Assembly (NCBI GenBank): GCA_011033025.1
Contig: WFMF01000191.1
Location: 266,683 to 330,682, forward strand
Length of the DNA: 64,000 nt
Source of the DNA: Beroe forskalii
Lineage: Eukaryota; Ctenophora; Nuda; Beroida; Beroidae
Direction of reading: 5' to 3'
Shown here one piece after another: positions 22,701 through 34,700 of the stretch (position 1 is the first letter of the stretch; each line of letters opens with the position of its first letter). A program made the position numbers and the translations under genes. A model generated the notes under the pieces. The model was given only the letters and a program-made list of their open reading frames with translations, was not told where the DNA came from and did no database searches.

Positions 22701-25700
22701 TGAAATTCCTGTAGTACACCTCACCGTGGCATAGTAACCAACCCTCGTGGCATGGTTGTTATGGTAACGGACCATAACACGTGTGGTGCATGATGAGCTG
22801 CTGTAACAGTGTAATATTTGTGTTTAATCAGCTGGGCATGTAATCAGGGTTTATTTAATGTATTTTGTTGTTGTAATTCGTGATTATTACGTGATTGTGT
22901 TGATTGATTGATACATTCTAACATTTTAGGCAACTGGTAAAATAGCAGGGCAAATCGCTGTCCTTGAAGAACAGTTGCGACAAGTGCAGTCCAAATTCGC
23001 AGCCAATGATGAAAATTACGATAGAATATTGAATCTCGGGTAAATAGACAAGCGCTATATCAGTTCTGCAGAAACTGCTGTCAGCAATCTCTTTTCTTTG
23101 CTTCTGCTGCCAAGCCACCTACGTTTCATACGTAGAACCGAATCTCTTCTGCTCCTTGGCTTCTTTGTCTCACTGAATTCTTTCTTGTGTTGAAAACTCA
23201 GTCCGCTTGAAGGCCAATCTTCTATCTTCCAAGTGAAGAAGTGCCTACTCTGACCTTGTAGAATTGCTAATACTCATCACCTACCTACTGCAGCACTCCT
23301 TCATATTCTCTGTACTAAAGCAGCTGTTTAGAGCTTTAGAGCCAAGGATGGATGAAAGTCCCATATTCTTAGCACCAGACTGTGGTCCTATTACTCTATT
23401 TTCTTCGCTGAGAAAAAGCAAACTTGTTGAGTATCATCGAATTTACATTAAAATGAATTTGGTATGTCTTTATTCTCGATTTATTCGATAAGTTATTCGC
23501 TTCTCTACGGCACTCAATGAAGAATCATATAAAAAGAGGAAGAATAAAAGCTTTTGTAAAGATCTTAGTGGTCTAATCATAGCACAAAGCTTTACTACCC
23601 ATATGTCAAACTCCGCTCGAACTCTCGAAGTCTTCTGGAAGCACGGCTGAATGTAGAATTCAGCTAAGACACTCGTTGGAGATATGGCATTACCGCCTAC
23701 AGCATACAGCATAGATCACAGCTTGGTAGTGATCTATATCAACCTACCTTAGTGAACTGTGATGTGTAACGTTACACAGTTTACACTATTGAAGCACTGT
23801 GTCGCATGTATTGTGTAAGTGCGACATCACCAATAAATACCCTGTAATTTATCATATGTTTCCAGTACATTCTCTCTCAATGTTTGTATCTGAAGCAGCG
23901 TGTGTTCGTGTGTTTCAGATCATAGAACAGTACAATATGAGTCGGACAGCATTAGATACAGCCTATCAAAAGATTACAGAAACCACTGGAGCTGACCTGA
24001 TGACCTTCAATAATATGACTCGTAGAGGGTAAATTTGAAAATATTCTATCTAACATGTTGCTATGATTGCCTTGATAGCATATGACACTGCTCAGGTCAA
24101 AGATTTAAAATTGGGTATTTAAGTCGAACTTCAAGCATACATAAGAATAGGTAGATTCACTGAAAATCAGGCATCATTTAATAGAAAAAAAATCGAGTTG
24201 AAACTTAGAAACTATAACTTGGTAGACGTACTTATTTGAGTAAACGTCACTTAATCGACGCTCGAGAGAATGAAGTGAAAAACCTACATTTTTCTAAAAT
24301 TATAAATTGTTGTTTTGATGCTATAAATAAAGGGCTGCATTACTACTGCATGGCATTAATGTACGAATATACTTACTAATTCATGTCAATATTACACACG
24401 CTGTGTTGTAGACAAGCAATCAGTGTTCAATTGCACAGTGTCTGTGTATGCATGTCTGTATAATCATTACGTAATGAGTGATTGTTTGATAATTCATATT
24501 GTGATATTAAATTGGCACAATTTAAATGTGTAATAGCGTCTATCTATTACACATTGACACAAGTTATATCCTCAACACAGTGTCAAATGATCTAGCAAAA
24601 GTCGGATAATCTGCTTGAAAATGACAAAGAACCAATAATAATGAATAGCATCCAGTAACCCAATACTCAATTCCCCAGTAAAGAAATCGGCAAAGGGTTT
24701 GCTGTCATGGTCAAGGAATATGATGAAAAACGGATTGATCAGGAGAAACAGCTTGAGAAGGTATAGATTTTCATAAGTTTACCAATTCTCATATTATTGT
24801 TTACTCTGCTTAGTACACAAACCCTGAAAACCCTCTCTGTTTGAAACGAGGTTGGTTGGTTGGTTGGGGGCTTTATAATAGCATGCATTGATCGTTTTCT
24901 ATAAACTCTCTGTTTTTGCCCAGGTACACAAGGAACTGGGAGAGGCTTCACAAAACGCTGCTAAACTGGAGAAGGAGAGGAATCAACTGCATAACAGTGA
25001 GTGAAATGGGAGTAATTAACAATTTGGAGAATTGTCTTTGAAAACATGTGCATATCCGGGCACAGATGATTTCCCAAGCCATGCTCATTTATAACTTGCT
25101 TATAACAAGCCGGGCAGAAACGTAACAGATGATTCATGTTGCATGAGGTAAACTATCTCCTCTGCAGCGCTGAAAGGAGCTAAGACTGCTGCTGGTCGTT
25201 CTGCTGCGTCTCTTCGTCTTCTCAACGAATCGTGAGTTTTCTTAACACTTTAACATCATATTCCACAGTTTTCTCTGTTGAACGATCAGAAAAAAGGTTC
25301 ATTTTAGAATATGGATCTGAGGAATAGAACTCAGTGAATCTGTGATGAAGGAATTTTGTATTCTCTCGAAATTTTAATGTTTAAACTTTTAGGAGTATAA
25401 TATCAGAACCTTCTGACCTTTCTTGCTGTATATTGTGGTAAGTTTATTGTTGGAACAGGAAAAGTCGGCGGATAAAATGTTCACAACCCTTGTTTTAATG
25501 AAAGATGATGATACCACTCCTATAGTCCCAACATCCCTGATTTTGTGTGTTTCATGCAAATATGAAATATCTTATCTTTCGTATTCATTGATTATTTCTA
25601 CCTGTTCCCAATCAAAAGTTCCACATAATCAGCTGCTTATACCTACACAGGTTTGATAAAATCCACACTCTACTATATTGATCGTGTAAAATATTAGCTT

Positions 25701-28700
25701 ATAGAGATAGTCCCTGCTGAACGAAAGGAGTTATCTTTATTCGAAATGTTATCAAATCTACCAGGTCGGGCTCCAAGCTGTCCCAAATAATGGCTGCAAA
25801 ACGCGCAGCTGCAGTTCCCGGTCCTCTGGGCCTAAGTTGCAGCGGATCATGACCCAAAAGCGGGCTGGTGTCATATCCTGGATTCAGTTCTACAAGCTTT
25901 ATTTAGTGTGTCAGGCGTCAGCTGCTGCAGCTGCAGCTGGGGAGGCTGGGTATGGGATGATAGAGAGTCATGGGAATGATAGAGTCAATTCATATTTTAT
26001 GGGAATGCATTAGAAGTGTAGTGAAGGAATGCAATAAGAATGATAGAGTAGCAGAGAGGTGATGAAAATAGCAATGTAGTAGGAATGCAATAGAGATGCA
26101 CTGTAGTTTGCTTTTAATTGATAGTTTACTCCAATGCGATGCGAAATGCAGCAAATGTTTCTAAAATCAGTACATCAGAAGCGGGTAGATTGTAGAGGCC
26201 AAAGGTCTTTAGATATCACAGCTTGATTGGGTAGATGTAGTTGCGGTAGAATAGAGTTAGCCTGATTTTCCTTCTGCATTTTATTTTTCAAGGATAGCAG
26301 GTTGAACGCGTTGAATGAAGATAAATGATTCCAATCACCACCATTGTGATGAACAGAAACAAGTTTGGCAATGAAAATTAGCTAGAATTTAGATAGTTAG
26401 ATCCGCATGGGGTAACACAGTACAGTAATGCATGATTTCAGAATTAATGTAAAAATATTTCTGCTCTTTGAATTCTCAAATCGTATGGTTTTCAAGTTTA
26501 TAAGATGGCACCTGGATATGCAATATCAATCTCGTCTTCGATTGATAATATGTTAATATCCCCACTAAAAACTTAAAAGATCCAGATTCCAGACCCCAGA
26601 TAACTCTCTAGTCTCTAGCAGATGAGTTTAAATGTTGCTGCAAAGTTATTTCCGACAGTCCAGGTTTGGTGCCTGGTGCCCCACCCACCCAGGACGGCCC
26701 TCCCAACACAGGGGAACAAGATGCTGCTGCACTAGCGGTGGCTGCATCACACCAACTACATGACATAGGGTACTGAACCTCTCATACAAAATAGCATGAG
26801 GTAGAAGTAGATGATCTGTCTTTTGAGAGAAAAATGCTAGAAAACATAACATGAAAATACAGTACAGAATGTTGCTATACGAAATTTGTAAAAGGATCTA
26901 AAAATGTCCGGGATCTCCAGCTGGATTCAACAAAACACCTTTACTCAACAGGGCAGACGACCCCGAGGCTGCAATAGCTGTCTTACGACAACTAGGGTAC
27001 ATTATCTCTATCATTGAAGTAGCATGGCATTAGAATATTATGATGTTACTGTTCTCACTACTTTCTTATCTATTCTGATAAGAAGGTAGAGAGAACTTTT
27101 TGACAGTCGCTAGGGTTCATGAGAATAAAAGTACAATGTAAGCCCCCTGCCAGATTAGAACAACGCCACACTAGGTATTGAATTCGCCACACTATAAAAA
27201 TGATCGCATTGTTAAGATGATATTCGCCACAGGCCACACCCTATGCGTTAACTTTCTAAGAATGCGTGTAAAGTGCAGGGTAATATTCGCCACACTAGCA
27301 TTATATTCGCCAAAGTGGTCGCATGTTTGTAAACACACGCAATGCTAAGCAATTATTCGCCTGTTTTATAAACAATCTTCGTAGACTCTATTTCGCCGTG
27401 TAAGGAAATTATTCGCCTACTGGGTAAATACATTCATTCTTAGAGAATAATTCGCCGTGTTTGGAAAGTATTCGCCTACTGGGTTACATATTTATTCTTA
27501 GAGAATATTTCGCCGTGTTCGGAAAATATTCGCGTTAGAAAATATTTCGCCGTGTTAATAAAATATTCGCCGTATGTTATGATAACATGTACACTCTAAA
27601 CTAATTAAGTTACACATAGCAGCCCCACCCTGACCTTGATTCACATCTGTACAAAATGTGTTCTAACTTGACTCCTGAAATTTTTCTATTTCATATTTTG
27701 AAATTTTGAACAGATGATGTGTTGATGTACACAAAGTTGCACTTAGCAATACATACCTACTGTGTATGTAAATTTAAGCATTCATATTTTTCAGATTAAA
27801 CATATCATAATGGCCCGTTTTTATACCATGAGAGCATCACATAGTAACATAGTACGACAGAGTGAGATTGGGGAACGGACATTTCATCTCGCGACACGTT
27901 ATATCACGACATTTTATCTCGCGACATTTCGTCTCTGACACTTCATCTCAAAGTACGACATTTCATCTCGTACTGTAACTTGATTGTATCCTGAAGTACG
28001 ACTTTGATCTCCAGGGTGCGAAGTTTCGTCTCAAGGGTACGACACTTCATGATCTTTTACTGTAACTTGATTGTACTGTAAAGTACGAAATTTGATCTCC
28101 CGAGTGCAAAGTTTCATCTCAAAGGGTGTACGGCACTCCATCTCTTACTGCAACTTGATTGTACTGTTAAGTGCATCATTTGACCTCGAAAGTACGACAT
28201 TTTATATCCAAGGCTACGACACTTCATCTCTGGGTATGGCACCTCTTATCAGGGAAGAACACTTGATATCAGGGTACGTCACTTTATCTCAGACTGCGAA
28301 ATTTCATCTCTGGGTACGACACTTCATCTCAAAGTACGACACTTCATCTCAGGGTAAAAAAATTATCTCAGACTGCGACACTTCATCTTAGGGTACGACA
28401 CTTCTTCTCTGGGTACGACACTTAAAATCTCAGACTACGATATTTTATCTCTGGATACGACACTTCATCGTAGACTTTAATTCGCTGTGTTAGGAAAATA
28501 TTCGCCTACTGGGTAACACATTTATTAATACAGAATATTTCGCCGTGTTAGAAAAATATTCGCCTATCGGGCAACACATTCATTCTTAAAGAAATTTTCG
28601 CCGTGTTTGGAAAATATTCGCTTGCTGGGTATCAAATTTCTTTTTGGAAAACATTTCGCCGTGTTAGATAAAATATTGTCGTATGTTATGATTACAATAT

Positions 28701-31700
28701 GTACACACATCAACATTCAACCCCACCCTCACCTTGATTCGCATCTGTAGTCTGTACAAAATGTGTTCTAACTTGACTCCTGAAATTCTCTTTCATATTT
28801 TGAACAGATGATGTATCAATGTACACGAAGTTGCACTTAGCAATCCAGAGCTACTGTGTATTATGTAAATTTAAGCATCTATTATACTTTTCGGATTAAA
28901 CACAACGTCATGTTATGTCATATTGGTTCGTTATAGCCTAACAGAGAGCCCGTTTTCATATGATCATAGGGGCATCACAGTACGACGGAGCGAAGTTTAG
29001 TAGTTTAGTCGTCGAGTCGAGTCGAGTCGAGTCGAGTCGAGTCGAGTCGAGTCGTCGAGTCGTCGAGTCGAAACGAGTCGAAACGAGTCGTCGAGTCGAG
29101 TCGAAACGAGTCGTCGAGTCGTCGAGTCGTCGAGTCGAGTCGTCGAGTCGTCGAGTCGTCGAGTCGAGTCGTCGAGTCGTCGAGTCGTCGAGTCGAGTCG
29201 TCGAGTCGAGTCGTCGAGTCGAGTCGTCGAGTCGAGTCGTCGAGTCGAGTCGTCGAGTCGAGTCGTCGAGTCGAGTCGTCGAGTCGAGTCGAGTCGTCGA
29301 GTCGAGGAGTCGAGTCGTCGAGTCGTCGAGTCGTCGAGTCGTCGAGTCGAGTCGAGTCGTCGAGTCGTCGAGTCGTCGAGTCGTCGAGTCGAGTCGAGTC
29401 GAGTCGAGTCGTCGAGTCGTCGAGTCGTCGAGTCGTCGAGTCGAGTCGTCGAGTCGAGTCGTCGAGTCGAGTCGTCGAGTCGAGTCGAGTCGTCGAGTCG
29501 AGTCGAGTCGTCGAGTCGAGTCGTCGAGTCGAGTCGTCGAGTCGAGTCGTCGAGTCGTCGAGTCGTCGAGTCGTCGAGTCGTCGAGTCGAGTCGAGTCGT
29601 CGAGTCGAGTCGTCGAGTCGAGTCGTCGAGTCGAGTCGTCGAGTCGAGTCGTCGAGTCGAGTCGAGTCGTCGAGTCGAGTCGTCGAGTCGAGTCGTCGAG
29701 TCGAGTCGTCGAGTCGAGTCGTTAAGTCGTCGAGTCGAGTCGAGTCGAGTCGTCGAGTTGAGTCGTCGAGTCGAGTCGTCGAGTCGAGTTGTCGAGTCGA
29801 GTCGAGTCGTCGAGTCGTCGAGTCGAGTCGAGTCGTCGAGTCGCCGAGTCGTCGAGTCGAGTAGAGTCGAGTCGTTGTGTCGTCGTGGCCTCGTGTCGTC
29901 GAGTCGTCGAGTCGAGTCAAGTCAAGTCGTCGAGTCGTCGAGTTGAGTCGAGTCGGGCTACTTTGATACTGACCTACTTGGATACTGCCATTACCGGTAA
30001 TCTTCACCGTGGACTTGTATTTGAAATTGAAGGATGCGAAACAATGGACCTGATGAAGCGGTGATAAGGATTGATAAAAGGGCAGGGGATTATGCTCGTC
30101 CTTGGACTTGAATTTTTGAATTTGAAATTGAAGGATGCGAAACAATGGACCTGATAAGCATTGTAAAAGGTTATTTTGGCTGCCGACACGGAACTGACAG
30201 GTGTGAGAGGATGGGTCCAAAAAAGCGGTAATAAGCGGTACTTGTAATTCTGGTAAATCACAGTATAATGCAGCAGAAAATGCCGGTTATTACTGGTATT
30301 CTCCCACTTTGCATTAGAACGGTCCGAAAAGATGATAAACGGTAATTTCATTCCCCAGTCCTAGATCGGGATGATGCGGCTTGTTACCAAGGAAAAACCG
30401 TCAAGTACTCGACTCTCCGTATAAGGCTATAACGAGCTGATATGATATTATGATGTGTTTAATCTGAAAAATATGAATGCTTAAATTTACATACACAGTA
30501 GGTATATATATTGCTAAGTGCAACTTTGTGTACATCAACACATCATCTGTTCAAAATTTCAAAATATGAATTAGAAAAATTTCAGGAGTCAAGTTAGAAC
30601 ACATTTTGTACAGATGTGAATCAAGGTCAGGGTGGGGCTGCTATGTGTAACTTAATTAGTTTAGAGTGTACATGTTATCATAACATACGGCGAATATTTT
30701 ATTAACACGGCGAAATATTTTCTAAGGCGAATATTTTCCGAACACGGCGAAATATTCTCTAAGAATAAATATGTAACCCAGTAGGCGAATACTTTCCAAA
30801 CACGGCGAATTATTCTCTAAGAATGAATGTGTTACCCAGTAGGCGAATAATTTCCTTACACGGCGAAATAGAGTCTACGAAGATTGTTTATAAACAGGCG
30901 AATAATTGCTTAGCATTGCGTGTGTTTACAAACATGCGACCACTTTGGCGAATATAATGCTAGTGTGGCGAATATTACCCTGCACTTTACACGCATTCTT
31001 AGAAAGTTAACGCATAGGGTGTGGCCTGTGGCGAATATCATCTTTACAATGCGATCATTTTTATAGTGTGGCGAATTCAATACCTAGTGTGGCGTTGTTC
31101 TAATCTGGCAGGGGGCTAATGTAGCGTCTTGCTATTTGATATAACTGCAATGCTCAAGTGCAACGAAATAATGAATTTTAGTGGATGTTTCAGTGATAAA
31201 TAAGTTTCTTGGTAGAAGCGTTTAGATATGATATGATTAGATTGAATAGATTTTTGCTGAATGCGATAGAATAGAATTTAAGTAAAACAAGGATATGTTT
31301 CTTGTTCTATGTCATGTCAGTCTTTCAGTGGTATCACATGGATCGAGTTGAATGCAGGTTTGTTTTGTCCGTAGAAGAGTAATAGATGGATTGCTTGAAA
31401 TGATGCAGTAGTGAATAGTGATACAGTAATACATTTAGTCCATAATGTAGAATTTTGGTAAACTTTCAAATAACAATAAGTTTTGCGATGGAAGCCAGCA
31501 AGAATTCAAATTTGCATGGAGTTAGACAGTACTGTAGATATGCTTGGATTCCTACCGCATGATCCTAGAAAGAGTAAGTCGAAAATGTTTATGCATTTAT
31601 AAGATTCATGATATTATATAAGGTGAAATATGCAGAATGGATGCCAAGTAGGTAAGTCATTTAAGATATTGAAAATATTTTCACCACACATGAATCAACA

Positions 31701-34700
31701 TTTACTGGCAAAGCTCAACGCAACATCCTTAGACATGTTTCTCATGAGCTGGAGAGTAGGTAATATTGACGATTCTCGATTTCAGTTATCGAGCGAGGTA
31801 TTCGTCATTCACCACCATATTCTAACTTCCCCCTCATCAGGTCACAAGACCCTGCGCTTGCTGCCTTGCAACAGCTAGAAGAACTAGGGTACATACTCCT
31901 TTGATTCTGATGGCATGCACCCAACTGCGATTTGTTAGAAAAGTAAAGTTGAAAAAGAGGAATGAGAATTGAGAGCCGACATGAATGTTAGCCACTTTAC
32001 AGAGTGTCTTGTTTTGATATTCACATTTGTTTTAGTAATGGAAGAATGAAAGATGCCTGATTCACCAGAGTAGTGGTTATGAGTAATGAAGTAACTCAGA
32101 GCATTTGATCGATGAAGATTAGCCATAATATACATTTCCATTTAAAACAGCTTCTTCTTTTATCCCCATGATTACGTCACAGGTTTAAGCATGAAATTTA
32201 AGCGCACCTATAATCGATAGTTGAGCAAAATATCCCATTAAGTCTAAAAATTGATATGCTTTGAAGTCAATTGAGCACCGCAGCCTACTCTTCATACTGA
32301 GAAGTCACCGATTGCTAAGAAGAAGCCCATTGACCAGAAGATTCGCCAGTAAGAGATTCGCAGCATGTCGTCCCTCACGTATCTGCAACATGTGTCCCAT
32401 GAGACTATAGCTAGTATATCTCCAAATATGTATGTCTTTGTCAGCTTACCTGAGACTGAGGAAGAAAAGAAAGACAGGCTGAAGGCAGAAAGGAAGTTAA
32501 GGAAGAAGGAGGAGAAGGAAAAGTATAAACATGCATGCAGCATAAATAGGCGAAAAAGCCTTGATATTTTTATTTCCCTTGTCCATCATTCCCGCGATTC
32601 CCGCGCGACATTAGATGTATTCTTTTTAAGTGTAGCGAGGTATGGAATGTAGTAGAAAAAAGCCACCAGGTTGATTCTGAAAGCAGTACTACACATTTTT
32701 CGTAGGAGAGAATGATATTTACTGGTCATAAACCGATCACAAAAGTCATGTTCCTCTGGAAGGATGACTGATCGATGTGATTTTTAGCTTTCTCTGACCA
32801 AATTCTATCACATAATTCCTGACGATACACCCGTCACCTATTTTCAAAACAGAATGTATGCACATTTTGGGACAGAGTACCAACCATCAAAACTGCATGT
32901 TTTGACCACACAAGCCCACATAAAACCGACAGTCTTCAAAAAAGCATGTTCACCAAGAAGGGTTTCATGATGCTCACTTCCCCTGTTGTCAGGTTGAAGA
33001 ACTCTAAGCAGGAGCTGCTGGACCAATCAGAAGAAGCAGCCAGGTTAAAACGAGATAACGCAGAGTTGGAGTTCAGGATACAGCAGGCCTCGGAGGGACA
33101 CAAACTTAACGTGGAACTGCTGTCTGGCCAGATAGATGAGGTATTGTAATTTGAACTTGAAGAGATTCAAAGACACGCATAAAAGTTTGGCGGGCAGCAA
33201 AAAGTGATGTTTGATATTAAAGCATGTTTCCTGTTTAAAACTTAATATTTTGGTTGTTTGATTGCTGAGACTTTAAAGTGTTTAAATTACGTTCACATCA
33301 TGCCCCCCACTTCCTGTTACACCAGGTCCGTGAGTCCCTTGCGTTTGAAGTAGAAAAGAAGAACATGTGTCAGAAAGAGCGTGAGAAGCTGAGGAAGGAG
33401 GAACTAGCGTGGAAGAAGCAGTATCAGGGTAACATCAGCGAGTTAACCTCCCGGATATCAACCCTCAAGTCAGAGAACACCCAGTTCGTGGGAGAGGTGA
33501 GGTGGGAGAGGTGGGGTGGGTGGGTGGGTGGGGTTTCATTGGGTAAACATGGGGTGGTGGGTGGGGTGGGGTGGGGTGAGAGGGTGGGTGGGTGGGGTGG
33601 GGTGGGGTGGGGTGGGTGGGGTGGGTGGGGATTGGTGGGATGGGAGAGGTGGGTGGGTGGGAGACACAGTACCAGGGTAACATCAGCAACCTCCCGGATA
33701 TCAACTCAAGTCAGAACACTCAGTTCGTGGGAGAGGTGAGAATGGGGTGGGAGGGTGGGTGAGGTGGGTGGGGGTGAGTGGGTGGTGTGGGAGGGGTGGG
33801 TGGGTGGGGTGGGGTGGGGGGTGTGGGGTGGGGAAAGTAGGTAACATCAAAGTTAACATCTCGGATATCAACCCTCAAGTCAGAGAACACCCAGTTCGTG
33901 GGAGAGGTGGGTGGGGCGTTGCTTATCCTAAACATCGGATGGTGGCTTGATGCAGTTAATTCCTATGGGATAACCCCAACATTTGAAGCAGACAATTGCC
34001 CGCTTGACTCTTGAGACTTTCCTAATCTTGTCATCGAGATAAGATCAGGAAAGTCTCACTCATGTCCCTGATGAGTCATCGTATCCCCGTGTTATCAGAT
34101 TCCCGTGTTATCTAATCCCACTATTATCCGACTTCCAGTACTCCAACAGTCCAACCTCCTATCTGTTATCAGATCACGAACCAGAAGAAAGACATGGAGG
34201 AGGGGGAAGTTTTAGTAAAACAACTCCGCAAGAAATCCAGGATGGATAAGGAGGAAAGCATGTACATCTGTGACGAGCTCCACAACGAGATCATGGAACT
34301 GGACGTGAGTTTTGTGAGGAAAATCGGGTGACTTGGATTAGTGAGTGTTTCATGTGGGAAATTGGGACATGGATGATTTTCCTGAAAATCCATCACTTCT
34401 TGAAGTGTGTTTCATCGCTTTCATACTTTGCCCTTTTTTTTCACAGTCCAATAGACTCTCTTGCAATGTTTTTCAACTGCGCTGATCATACCGATGTATC
34501 CTGTATAGTGTATACCTTCATAAATAAACGCCCTATTTCCCTTCAGACTCTGATTATCAACACGCAAGTGCAACTGGTGAAGTTCCAAGACACTATAGAC
34601 GAGATGAAGCCAGTATTCACTGATCTGGAGAAACAGTACGCGGATAAACAGCAATTCTATGATGAGGAGAAGAAAATAACAGTCGGTTAGTGGGTTGTGA

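Larger units (their letters stand above)
27141..31117. mobile_element. 3,977-bp composite element with about 670-bp inverted ends, 6-bp target duplication
   Basis: The left arm (27141 to about 27815) and right arm (about 30445-31117) are near-identical inverted repeats starting AGCCCCCTGCCAGATTAG. AATGTA flanks both ends (27135-27140 and 31118-31123). The arms carry several tandem units of about 58 bp with TTCGCCGTGTT and ATATTCGCCTACTGGG. The interior has a diverged direct copy of the inner arm (28,480-28,990) and two expanded minisatellites. No transposase or other gene is seen. Long arms, a 6-bp duplication and AG ends recall Maverick/Polinton termini, but this link is inference; it could be another fold-back family. 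It sits in an intron of the coiled-coil gene. Confidence 0.75.

Noticed and set aside
22321-22719. 132-codon minus frame opposite an exon and intron of the coiled-coil gene
   Set aside because: Antisense shadow; the intron has an inverted repeat (GAGACAGAGAGGGA) and no coding signs.
28960-30220. Large plus (328 codons) and minus (407 codons) frames rich in Arg/Ser/Val or Asp/Ser/Thr/Arg
   Set aside because: They are produced by the GTC/GTCGA minisatellite, whose words cannot form stop codons; both strands are open at the same place.
33465-33950. Pro/His-rich and Gly/Trp-rich frames
   Set aside because: They translate the GGTGGGTGGGG intron repeat; overlap on both strands and no gene features.
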